Positions 16,084-25,500 of a stretch of DNA of 64,000 nt are shown piece by piece. The stretch lies in NCBI GenBank assembly GCA_945897805.1, contig CAMDFX010000011.1:48088-112087 (forward strand), given 5' to 3'. The stretch is from Chryseobacterium gleum (lineage in GTDB: Bacteria > Bacteroidota > Bacteroidia > Flavobacteriales_D > Crocinitomicaceae). Positions within the stretch are counted from its first letter, which is position 1, and the number at the start of each line of letters is the position of its first letter. The position numbers and the translations under genes are program-made. The notes under the pieces were generated by a model. It was given only the letters and a program-made list of their open reading frames with translations. It did not search any database and was not told the DNA's origin.

Positions 16084-17853
16084 ATGCAGGCACAAATATT
16101 TTACAAGGAGCAACTTCAAATCGCCGAAAATCTGATTCAAATAGGCGTCAAAAAAGTAAGATTTTTTGCCTTTTTGCGTTTGTTGGTTTTTGCCTTTTTT
16201 GGAAGTGCTCTCTATTTCCTGTGGGGAAATTCACTTGTTTTTGTCGTCATCATGCTTGCTGGAATTACCACTTTTTTAGCTATGGTTTCCAAATCTGTCG
16301 ATGCTAAATTGGTACTTGAAAAAGCAAGAGAATTGAAGCGAATTAATGAAACTGAAATTCTTGCCTTAAATGGTGATTGGAGCAGCTTTGATAGTGGTCA
16401 AGAGTTTTTAAATGGAAATCATCCTTTTGCGAATGATTTGGACTTATTTGCTTCAAAAGGTGTTTTTGGATTTTTAAATAGAACTGTTTCAGCACAAGCA
16501 AAAAGTGCGTTAGCAGAATTGCTTTTAAACGGCTCTGAAAATCCAAAACAAAACAACGAAATCATAGAAGCCTTATCTCATGAAATTGGATGGACGCAGA
16601 AATTTCGAGTTTCAGGTTCTATTAATAGCCGAGAAAAAGGGGTGAATCAAAGTTTTAAAAATTGGTTTGACCAAAAGATAGTCAATCCGAAATGGACGAA
16701 ATGGATGATTTATTTTATTCCTTCAATTTCGATTCCTGCGCTTATTTTATTCAATTTAGATTTGATTTCTTCATCGTTTTTTGGAATTGTGATTGTGTTG
16801 TCAAGCTCGATTACTGGACGATTGCTAAAATCAACCAATTTAATTGCTGAATCGGTTAGTAAATATGCAGCTAAAGCAGCCATTATGCTAGATCAAATTC
16901 AAGCTTTGAATGAATTGAAAGTTGATAATAAATCTCTACAAGAGATTAAAAATACATTTGATAAATCTGAGTTAAATGCGGTTTTAGCTTTAAAGAAGTT
17001 CTTAAACATCAACAAGCAATTAGATTTAAGAATGAATATTTTGATTTCAATCCCACTAAATATTTTTTTTGCATGGGATTTGCTTCAAAGAAATGAAGTC
17101 GAAAAATGGAAAATGAAGTATGAAAATGCTTTTTTAGAATGGGAAGAAACTTTGGTTAAATTGGAGGTGTATATTTCTGGTGCAACAGTGAAATTCAATT
17201 CTCCAAGTTCAATTTTTGCTGATTTTTCAGAGGACATGTCGCTTCAAATTGGTGGTTTGACTCATCCTTTGTTGAATAGTTCTAAAGCAATTTCCAATGA
17301 AGTTGAAATGAATCAAAATAATCAATTCATCATTTTAACTGGACCAAATATGGCGGGTAAAAGCACTTTTTTACGTTCTTTAGGTCTTGTTTTTGTGCTA
17401 TCAAATGCCGGTTTTCCAGTTTTCGCTAATTTGGCCAAAATCCCCAAAGTGAAATTGTATTCAAGTATGAGGACTTCTGATGATTTGTCGAACGAAAGTT
17501 CTTATTTTCATGCAGAATTAACCAGATTGAGGTTTATAATGGATGCTTTAAACCAAAATCAAGCAATTTTTATTTTGTTAGATGAAATACTAAAAGGTAC
17601 CAACAGCAAAGACAAAGAAGAAGGATCTAAAAAGTTTTTGAAAAAATTACAATCGAAAGGCGCTAAAGGAATTATTGCCACACACGATTTATCATTGTGT
17701 GAATTATCAGTTGATAATAAAGTATTTACTAATGCGTGTTTCGATTCGACCATTGAAGGAGAAGATTTATTTTTCGATTATACATTGAAATCAGGTATCT
17801 GTAAAAATATGAATGCGTCATTTTTATTGAAGAAAATGAAATTGGTCGATTAA
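16084..17853 (+). CDS. Membrane-anchored MutS-family ATPase
   Basis: The 589-residue protein has a C-terminal MutS ATPase domain: Walker A GPNMAGKST near residue 420, Walker B FILLDEIL, the conserved GTNS and the THDLSL histidine loop. It lacks the mismatch-recognition domain I (no Phe-x-Glu motif). Instead it carries hydrophobic stretches at about 29-67 and 200-240 that look like four membrane helices. Such proteins are probably not classical mismatch-repair MutS. The call is a MutS-related ATPase of unknown role tethered to the inner membrane. I chose the ATG at 16084; a GTG 33 bases upstream is possible. Confidence 0.8.
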   Translation: MQAQIFYKEQLQIAENLIQIGVKKVRFFAFLRLLVFAFFGSALYFLWGNSLVFVVIMLAGITTFLAMVSKSVDAKLVLEKARELKRINETEILALNGDWSSFDSGQEFLNGNHPFANDLDLFASKGVFGFLNRTVSAQAKSALAELLLNGSENPKQNNEIIEALSHEIGWTQKFRVSGSINSREKGVNQSFKNWFDQKIVNPKWTKWMIYFIPSISIPALILFNLDLISSSFFGIVIVLSSSITGRLLKSTNLIAESVSKYAAKAAIMLDQIQALNELKVDNKSLQEIKNTFDKSELNAVLALKKFLNINKQLDLRMNILISIPLNIFFAWDLLQRNEVEKWKMKYENAFLEWEETLVKLEVYISGATVKFNSPSSIFADFSEDMSLQIGGLTHPLLNSSKAISNEVEMNQNNQFIILTGPNMAGKSTFLRSLGLVFVLSNAGFPVFANLAKIPKVKLYSSMRTSDDLSNESSYFHAELTRLRFIMDALNQNQAIFILLDEILKGTNSKDKEEGSKKFLKKLQSKGAKGIIATHDLSLCELSVDNKVFTNACFDSTIEGEDLFFDYTLKSGICKNMNASFLLKKMKLVD

Positions 17854-17937
17854 GTTAGGTGAGAATGAAAAATTAAGCATAATTGCGAATAAATCTTTTG
17901 AAAAACGCGTTTTATAAATTGAAATAAATTTAAAGTC

Positions 17938-18612
17938 ATGAAAAATAATTGGTTCTTAGTTACTTGTTTGGTTTTGTCGATGAATGCTTTTGCTCAAGAA
18001 GATGATTACGATATCGACGAAAATATTTATGGTGATATCGTTCCAAAACATTCATTTACGATTGAACTTGGTTTGCCAGTTGGAACAAGAAACAAAGCAT
18101 TTAAATCCATCATGCAGGGATTGGTGAGATTTTCTCCTTATTATCAATTTACGTTGAAAAATCATTTGGCGTTTGGTGTTGGTTTGAATTATAATTACCT
18201 TAAAGTCAATCAATTCAGGGTGCCAGAGAAAGTTACTGGCGGTTTGCATTCGGCTGGTGGTTTTGTAAAAGTTGGATATGAAAAGTTTCATTCCATGCGG
18301 TTTGGGACAGATTATGGATTGAAGATTGGCTATAATTCTAATCAGTTTGTGACAGATTCAAATTCAACTAATCTGGGTGGGCCTTTTGTTGTAAATTCCT
18401 ATTTTATCGAGCCAACAATTGGCCTAGTTTTAACTGCTGGAGAGTTTACTTCTTATCGTTTTGTTGTTGGTTATACTTACCAAGGAAATGACTTTAACAC
18501 AACCAATCTAGGCATTAATTCATCAGGTGGATATACAGCAACTGATTTGAGTAAAAACACGCAGTTTATGACCTTTGGTTTTGGGTTTACTTATTATTTC
18601 AAACAGTATTGA
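17938..18612 (+). CDS. Secreted beta-rich protein, probably outer-membrane barrel
   Basis: The 224-residue protein has a signal peptide (MKNNWFLVTCLVLSMNAFAQ) and a short acidic stretch (DDYDIDENIYGD). Alternating strands follow, rich in Tyr, Phe and Gly, ending FGFGFTYYFKQY. Aromatic-rich final strands fit an outer-membrane barrel of about eight to ten strands. I recognise no specific family. It precedes the duplicated T9SS cassette but is separated from it by 157 bases. Confidence 0.7.
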   Translation: MKNNWFLVTCLVLSMNAFAQEDDYDIDENIYGDIVPKHSFTIELGLPVGTRNKAFKSIMQGLVRFSPYYQFTLKNHLAFGVGLNYNYLKVNQFRVPEKVTGGLHSAGGFVKVGYEKFHSMRFGTDYGLKIGYNSNQFVTDSNSTNLGGPFVVNSYFIEPTIGLVLTAGEFTSYRFVVGYTYQGNDFNTTNLGINSSGGYTATDLSKNTQFMTFGFGFTYYFKQY

Positions 18613-18642
18613 TTTTGCTCTAAATTGTCGTAGAGAATTGGA

Positions 18643-18670
18643 TTGCAACTTTTTTATATTAATTTCGTCT
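18643..18670 (+). promoter_or_regulatory. Upstream motif shared by the two small-protein/T9SS cassettes (copy 1)
   Basis: TTGCAAC (18643-18649), 9 bases, then TTAATTTCGTCT (18659-18670). The same two words, 10 bases apart, precede the second cassette at 22117-22145. The second word contains TAATTTCG, one change from the TAnnTTTG box. This is probably a promoter or regulator site inherited through the duplication. Confidence 0.45.
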
Positions 18671-18769
18671 TCAATAAGCTAGTACTATTTTTTAAATCGG
18701 TTTGTTTCTGTTGCATACTAACTATTTGAAAATGCACTTAAAATTTAATTAATTAAATCAATTTTAATA

Positions 18770-19126
18770 ATGATAAAGTCGATATCAATATTTTGTGTGA
18801 TGCTATTGCCAATTTGCACATTTAGTCAAAATTCACCGGCCAACCAAGAAGCTAGAGTAGAAAGAAAGCATCAATCTTCTGAAGTTTTTGAAAAGTATTG
18901 TCTTAAAAATGCAACCAGTCTAATTGAAAACGCAGGCGATAAGTCCATCAAAATTTCAGGGACTTTGCCAAAATTGAAAAGCAATAATACTCCAAACTAC
19001 AAAGAATGCGGAATCGTCTTGAAAGAAAATGAAACACAATACTTCAAAATTGAAGGTTCGGAAAAGATTTTAGCTGCAAAATCGCTGTTCGTTTTGAGAT
19101 TAAACTACAAAAATTCTAAAAAATAA
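18770..19126 (+). CDS. Small secreted protein, cassette partner (copy 1), unknown function
   Basis: The 118-residue protein has a signal peptide (about 1-19, ending TFSQ) and then a basic mature chain. It resembles the 127-residue protein at 22166-22549. The best-matching stretch is QYFKIEGSEKI here against QYFKIKGTNKM there, followed in both by a hydrophobic strand. Both are followed directly by a giant CUB/P-domain T9SS cargo, here 4 bases downstream, so the pair is one transcription unit. I recognise no domain. A role as secretion partner, inhibitor or subunit of the cargo is conjecture. Confidence 0.75.
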   Translation: MIKSISIFCVMLLPICTFSQNSPANQEARVERKHQSSEVFEKYCLKNATSLIENAGDKSIKISGTLPKLKSNNTPNYKECGIVLKENETQYFKIEGSEKILAAKSLFVLRLNYKNSKK

Positions 19127-19130
19127 ATCG

Positions 19131-22043
19131 ATGAAAAAACTAAAACTATTTTTCGGAGCTTTCATTGCACTTATTTCAATCAATGTAAATGCACAATTAG
19201 TTATTACAAACCCGGATAACGATCAAGCAAACCCGCTTGATTGTGGAACGATCAATCCTATTACATTAAATTTTATTGATGGAGCAGGTAATTACGCGCC
19301 CAACATGAATGAAACTTATGTGCTTTGTCCTGATTTAACGCAAGGCTCAAAGGTTTCAATTGCTTTTGCTGTAAATATTGGTTACACTTTTAATATTGAC
19401 CCAAGTGATACTTTGTATATTTATGATGGACCTAATACCTCTTCACCATTGATAGGCGCTTTCAATTCAGCTACTAATCCTACTGGAGTTTTTGTTCAAG
19501 CATCTTTTGAGAATAATCCTACTGGTTGCTTGACCTTGGTTTTTGTTTCAGATGGAGCAAATGAAGGCACTGGTTGGGATGCGCACGTAGCTTGTGACAA
19601 TCCACCACAACCATTTTTTCCGCATATTGAAGCATACAGAAACGGATTAGGCGCCAATGTTTTGAATCCACTAGACACAGGATATGTAGATATTTGTTTG
19701 GGAGATTCGATTTTATTCATTGCCAAACCACTTTTTCCTTACTCATTAGAATCTGTGGGCTTTGGTTATTCTCAAAACGTTGAAAATTGTGATTATGAAT
19801 GGACAATTAGTGGTGGAGTAGGTCAATTTCCAAATGATTCAGTTTGGTTTACTCCAACAATAAGATCTGGATTTTTTGTAGATTTAAGGATGACAGATAT
19901 TTTCCCTCAAATTAAAAGAATTACCTGTAAAGTAAGGGTTTCACAGCAACCTAATTTTAATGGTACAGGGCCATTAGATGGTGTTATTTGTGTCAATGAA
20001 TTAGGCTATTTGGTTGGTGGAGTTACCCCTACAGACACTGTAGGAATTCAAATTCCAGATGGAAATTTTCTTTTCGGTGGTGTCTTTGCAGGATTAACTT
20101 TTTTGCCAGATGGCTCTGGTTCTCAGTATTCAACATCAATTTCAATCACGGATTTTGATGCGGCGACTACGTTTACGGACCCTGCTGACTTGCAACAAAT
20201 CTGTTTGGATATTGAGCATTCTTACATTGGAGATATAGAAATTGTTTTAACGTGTCCAAATGGTCAAACTGTTTCATTAATGAACGCATACAATCAAACG
20301 CCAGTTGGATGGACTCAATTGGTACCAGGAGGATGTGGAAATGCTATCGGAACTTCCCTTGGCAACGATACAGATATTGACGGAGGAGCCCCTGGCAGTC
20401 CAGTATGGACCTATTGTTTTTCGGAAACGAATGCGACTTTAGGAACAATCTGTGCCGAAAATGCTGCCGGAAATACTATCATTAATGATTATGGATTCAC
20501 TTCTATGAATCCAAATGGTGTTTATTTGCCAGATGGTGCATTGAGCGGTTTCATCGGGTGTCCTTTAAATGGAAACTGGACAGTCACTGTTCAGGACAAT
20601 CAAGGGATTGATGACGGATATATCTTCCAATGGGGAATTTACTTTAATTCTGATTTATATCCAACGAATGAAACATATTCAAATGTTGTGGTCGACGAAT
20701 ATTGGATGAGTGATCCAACAATTATTTCTGGAATGAACGATACTTTAATTACCGTTCAACTGCCAGGACCAGGTATATATAATTACACTTATGTGGTTGA
20801 AGATGATTACGGTTGTTTTTATGATACAACAGTTGCAATTACGGTGAAACAGCCAATAGACTTGAATATTCCGTCGGCGATTTGTCAATATAGTTACACT
20901 TCAACGTTAAGCACTGGAACCAATGATGGTGTATGGTCATTTTACTCAAGTGCCGGAACTCCAACATTTCTGGCAAATAACGTAAATACTACTTTTACAT
21001 TTCCCACCACAGGAGTTTACCATTTAGTTTACTCCGATACTTCCTGCACAGATAAAGATACTGCAATTATTACGATTGTTGAATTGCCGCCATTTGATTT
21101 TGATTCCGACTTTTTCAATTGTCCTTTTGAAACAGAATATATGGTGTTCAAGGACTCAGCGCTAGTTTCTGAATATCACTGGGGTTTGGTTTTTCCAAAT
21201 TTAGACACCTTGTTTACTGCAAATATGTTTCAAGGAACATATACCGCTAGTTATACGACTTTGTTAGGTTGTACTAATGACACAACATTTACGATTGCAA
21301 CGCAACCTGAAACAAATTTATTTAATTATCCAGATGTCTGTGGTGACTCAATCGGCTTGGTTCTAAATGTTGGTTTTCCTGATGGTAATTGGGCTGTAAT
21401 TGACGGTCCTTCAGGCTTAAATCCTCCAGTTTTTTCTGATCAAGATTCATTGCAAACAAGTGTTACTGTAACTAATTATGGAACTTATACTTTTATTTTT
21501 ACTGAGTCAGGTTGTGATGATACAGATACAGTGGATATTAAATTCACACCTTACCCGTGGTTTAGTGTTCAGGACATTGTTACCTGTGTTGGTGAGCCAG
21601 CGACCATGAATACTTATGATTTAGGTTTTATAGATAGTTATGTGTGGAGCACTGGTGCAACTGGTCCGTTGGCGATTGTGGAAGATCAAGGATATTATTC
21701 AGTTATTGGTACAAATGAATGTGGAACCTACATTGACAGTGCTTTTTTAACGGCTGATGTCTGTGTAATCGAATTTCCGAATGTGTTTACACCAGATGGA
21801 AATGCTGAAAATCCAGTTTGGACCTCACTTGACCAGCCAGATGGTTTTAAAACTTTCAAATGTCAAATTTTTAATAGATGGGGAGATTTGATGTATGAAT
21901 ACAATACTGTTTTTGGAGCTTGGGATGGAAAAATCAACGGGAATGATGCAAGTGAAGGAGTTTATTTTTACTCCGTAGTTGCAGAAACTAAAAATGGAAG
22001 AGAAATTACCAAACAAGGCTTTTTTCATCTGATAAGGAAGTAA
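19131..22043 (+). CDS. T9SS type B cargo with CUB-like and P domains (copy 1)
   Basis: The 970-residue protein has, in order: a signal peptide (1-22); a CUB-like domain (about 50-155, with LYIYDGPNTSSPLIG and FVSDGANEGTGW); Ig/PKD-like sections; a proprotein-convertase P-like domain (about 323-507, with DIEHSYIGDIEIVLTCPNG and VQDNQGIDDGYI); further Ig-like modules; and the gliding-motility-associated C-terminal domain (about 880-970, with FPNVFTPDGN and IFNRWGDLMYEY). It is exported by Sec and then the T9SS and probably stays on the surface. No peptidase catalytic domain is visible, although P domains usually accompany subtilisins. It is a close paralogue of the protein at 22590, which has one more module. 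Confidence 0.9.
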   Translation: MKKLKLFFGAFIALISINVNAQLVITNPDNDQANPLDCGTINPITLNFIDGAGNYAPNMNETYVLCPDLTQGSKVSIAFAVNIGYTFNIDPSDTLYIYDGPNTSSPLIGAFNSATNPTGVFVQASFENNPTGCLTLVFVSDGANEGTGWDAHVACDNPPQPFFPHIEAYRNGLGANVLNPLDTGYVDICLGDSILFIAKPLFPYSLESVGFGYSQNVENCDYEWTISGGVGQFPNDSVWFTPTIRSGFFVDLRMTDIFPQIKRITCKVRVSQQPNFNGTGPLDGVICVNELGYLVGGVTPTDTVGIQIPDGNFLFGGVFAGLTFLPDGSGSQYSTSISITDFDAATTFTDPADLQQICLDIEHSYIGDIEIVLTCPNGQTVSLMNAYNQTPVGWTQLVPGGCGNAIGTSLGNDTDIDGGAPGSPVWTYCFSETNATLGTICAENAAGNTIINDYGFTSMNPNGVYLPDGALSGFIGCPLNGNWTVTVQDNQGIDDGYIFQWGIYFNSDLYPTNETYSNVVVDEYWMSDPTIISGMNDTLITVQLPGPGIYNYTYVVEDDYGCFYDTTVAITVKQPIDLNIPSAICQYSYTSTLSTGTNDGVWSFYSSAGTPTFLANNVNTTFTFPTTGVYHLVYSDTSCTDKDTAIITIVELPPFDFDSDFFNCPFETEYMVFKDSALVSEYHWGLVFPNLDTLFTANMFQGTYTASYTTLLGCTNDTTFTIATQPETNLFNYPDVCGDSIGLVLNVGFPDGNWAVIDGPSGLNPPVFSDQDSLQTSVTVTNYGTYTFIFTESGCDDTDTVDIKFTPYPWFSVQDIVTCVGEPATMNTYDLGFIDSYVWSTGATGPLAIVEDQGYYSVIGTNECGTYIDSAFLTADVCVIEFPNVFTPDGNAENPVWTSLDQPDGFKTFKCQIFNRWGDLMYEYNTVFGAWDGKINGNDASEGVYFYSVVAETKNGREITKQGFFHLIRK

Positions 22044-22061
22044 AAAATTAAATATTTTTTG

Positions 22062-22092
22062 AAAGTCTGTTCGTTTGAGCAGACTTTTTTTT
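22062..22092 (+). terminator. Terminator after cassette 1
   Basis: Stem AGTCTGTTC/GAGCAGACT (one G-U pair) with a GTTT loop, then eight T. It separates the two cassettes transcriptionally. Confidence 0.85.
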
Positions 22093-22116
22093 GTCTAAAA
22101 AAATAAAATTTGAAAT

Positions 22117-22145
22117 TTGCAACGAATTGTTAATTAATTTCGTCT
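22117..22145 (+). promoter_or_regulatory. Upstream motif shared by the two cassettes (copy 2)
   Basis: TTGCAAC (22117-22123), 10 bases, then TTAATTTCGTCT (22134-22145), as at 18643-18670. Here the motif ends 20 bases before the small-protein ATG; in copy 1 it ends 99 bases before. Confidence 0.45.
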
Positions 22146-22165
22146 AGTAAAAAAAATAATATTCT

Positions 22166-22549
22166 ATGAAAAAACTTCTCTTAGCCCTTTCATTAGTTCT
22201 TGTGATTGGGACAAATTTAGAAGCACAAGAAATTGACTCTAGATTGCAGGTTAAATATAAAAAGTCTGAAATCAAAAAAATGATGACAGAAAATCCTACT
22301 GCATATCAATTTGAGCTAAATGCATTAAATCGAGGAATGTTTATCTCTGAAATACCAACAGAAAAAGGAAAAGACATTGTTTTTGATGGCGAAATTAAGT
22401 TGAATTTAGATAAAGAACATACTTATTTATCTCTCGGTAAGGAAATCATCGACAGATATCAGTATTTTAAGATCAAAGGAACGAATAAAATGGTTGTAAT
22501 TCAGCCTCGAATTTTTCTTGATCCAACCATCCTAAACAAGGCTAAATAG
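22166..22549 (+). CDS. Small secreted protein, cassette partner (copy 2), unknown function
   Basis: The 127-residue protein has a signal peptide (about 1-20, ending LEAQ) and a mature part rich in Lys, Glu and Ile. It is homologous by eye to the protein at 18770-19126 in its second half (YFKIKGTNKMVVIQPRIFL). It lies 40 bases upstream of the giant cargo at 22590. The position and family relationship suggest it works with that cargo, but no biochemical role can be read from the sequence. A terminator just upstream (22062-22092) and a motif at 22117-22145 give the pair its own transcript. Confidence 0.75.
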   Translation: MKKLLLALSLVLVIGTNLEAQEIDSRLQVKYKKSEIKKMMTENPTAYQFELNALNRGMFISEIPTEKGKDIVFDGEIKLNLDKEHTYLSLGKEIIDRYQYFKIKGTNKMVVIQPRIFLDPTILNKAK

Positions 22550-22589
22550 GATTATTTTAAAAGAATTCCAATCAATATTTCTTAATGAT

Positions 22590-25500
22590 ATGAAAAAAAT
22601 AATATTATCGATATTTGCAGCATTGTCTATTGGCAGTTCAGCTTTTGGCCAAATAAATATAACTGATCCAGATTTTGGACCAACAAATCCAATTGATTGT
22701 GCAAGTTATCAAGATGGTGGAGCAATCAACTTTTTTGATAATGGAGCCAACGGAAACTATGCACCAAACTCCGCAGATACGATTACAATTTGTCCGGACA
22801 TTGCAAACCAAACTACATGGCCAAAAGTTTCTGTGACATTTGCAACTAACATTGGTTTCACTTTTGATATTAACCCAACAGATACGCTATACATTTTTGA
22901 CGGGCCAAACACCTCTGCGCCTTTATTGACCGCATTAAATGCAGGTGTTAATCTGACAGGAGGTTCTTACAGTGCATCTTTTGAAAATAATCCTTCTGGA
23001 TGTTTAACTTTCGTTTTTCATTCTGATGGAGCAAGCGAAGGTACAGGCTGGGGGGCAGGAATTACTTGTGGAAATCCAGCTCAACCGTTTTATCCGCAGA
23101 TGGAAGCATTTGTGAATGGAGGTTCAATTAATGTTATGAATCCAATTGATACTGGATATGTAGACGTTTGTCTTTACGATACAATCATGCTTGTAGCAAA
23201 ACCATTATTCCCATATTCATCTAATGTAACAGGAATTGGTTATTCTCAAACTTTGACAAACATTAATTATGATTGGAACGTTACAGGTACTGGGCCACTA
23301 AATGTTAATAATGATACTGTCTATTTTATTCCTCAAACTAGAAATGGCTTCTATGTTTCTTTGCAGATGACAGATGTTTTTCCGCAATTGATTCAAACAT
23401 TTTGTAAAATACGTGTCAGCCAATTGCCTTCTTTTGCAGGCACAGGACCCGTTGACCCCATAATTTGCATCAATGAATCAACCCAATTAGTTGGTGGGAC
23501 AACAGCAACAGATACTGTAGGTGTTGATTTTCCAGATGGTTCTTTTATTTTAGGAGGAGTTGTTGCAGGTTTAACATACTTGCCTGACGGAAATGGGCAG
23601 CAGTATACTACAACAATTACTATGACTGATTTTCCTTCTGGTTCCACATTTTCGAATGCAGGAGATTTGCAGGAAATTTGTCTAACAATGGAACATTCTT
23701 TTATAGGTGATTTAGAAATATGGTTAACTTGTCCAAATGGAACACAGGTTTGGTTAGCAAATGCATACACAGGAGCTGGTCCTCTTGCTGGAGGTTTTGG
23801 AGGTGGAGGAATCTATTTAGGTTCGGCAAATGACAATGGGAATGGAACTCCTGGTGTTGGCTGGGAATATTGTTTTTCAACTGTCAATTATACTTGGGGA
23901 GATATGGCAGCTGAATTAGCTGCAGGAAATACAATTCCAACAACTGTAACACCAACAACTACTGCGGGAAATTCTATGAATCCAAATGGAGTTTATTCAC
24001 CTACTACTAGTTTTGCAGATTTTACAGGTTGTCCTTTAAATGGCGATTGGACTGTTCATGTACAAGATAATCAAGGGATTGATGATGGGTATATTTTTGA
24101 ATGGGGATTGAATTTTAATTCTAATTTATTCCCAAACAATGAATCTTATCAAAATACGATAGTAGATGAATATTGGATGAATGATCCATCAATTATTTCT
24201 GGGATGAATGATACTTTGATTGTAGTTCAACCTTCTGGTCCGGGAACATATAATTATACCTATGTTGTAGAGGATAATTTTGGGTGTTTTTATGATACCA
24301 CAGTTGCAATAACCGTTAAGCAACCAATTGTGCTAAATTTACCAAGTGAAATTTGTCAGTATTTTTACACTTCAACTTTGAGTACTGGGACAAATGATGG
24401 TCAATGGAGTTTTTACAATAGTCCAGGAACACCAACCTTTCAAGCTGATAACGTCAATACAACATTTAATTTCCCCGTGGCTGGATTATATCATTTGGTT
24501 TATTCAGATACATCATGTACCAATAAAGATACGGCAATAATTAACATTGTTGATGCGCCCAATTTTAATTTCGCATCAGACTTTTTCAATTGTCCAAATG
24601 AAACAGAGTATCTGTTTTTTGCAGACTCGTCTCTTGTAGCTGAATTTAACTGGGGATTGTCTAATCCAGCTTTGGATACTTTATTTGAAGCTAATTTAGC
24701 ACAAGGAACATATACAGCAAGCTACACGATGCTTCTGGGTTGTGTGAGAGATACCACTTTTACAATCATAACACAACCAGAAACAAATCTTTTTAATTAC
24801 GCTGATGTATGTGGAGATTCAATAGGAATGGTATTGAATACTGGATATCCAAATGGAGTCTGGTCAGTGCTTTCTGCTCCAGGAAATAATCCAGTAGTTT
24901 TTTCAAATCCAGGCGGTTTGCAAACAAGTGCGAATATTGCGGATTATGGTACTTATGTTTTCACTTACACAGAATTAGGATGTAATGATACGGATACAGT
25001 AGATATTGTGTTTACTCCCCAACCTTGGTTTAGTATTACAGATGCTTCAACATGTTTTGATGTGCCGCATACATTCACTGCCTTGGATACAGGTTTTGTT
25101 ACTACTTACTCATGGAATACTGGACAAGCAGGAAACTCCTTAACAGCATCTGCACAAGGTCAATACACATTGACAGGTTCAAATGTTTGTGGAACATTGT
25201 CGGTGACGGCTAATTTAACAATCATTCCTGGCGTGACGCTTTTTGATTATCCAGATGTTTGCGGCGATTCAATTGGTTTGGTTATTAACACTGGATTTCC
25301 AACTGGAACTTGGTCAACTATTGCTGGCCCAGGTATTCTCTCACCACCTGTATTTTCAAACATTGATTCATTGCAAACGAGCGTAACCATCACCAATTAT
25401 GGAACTTATACTTTCATTTTTGACCAAGATGTTTGTTCAGATGTTGATACAGTTCAAATCAAATTTACACCATATCCTTGGTTGAGTGTTGCAGATGGAG

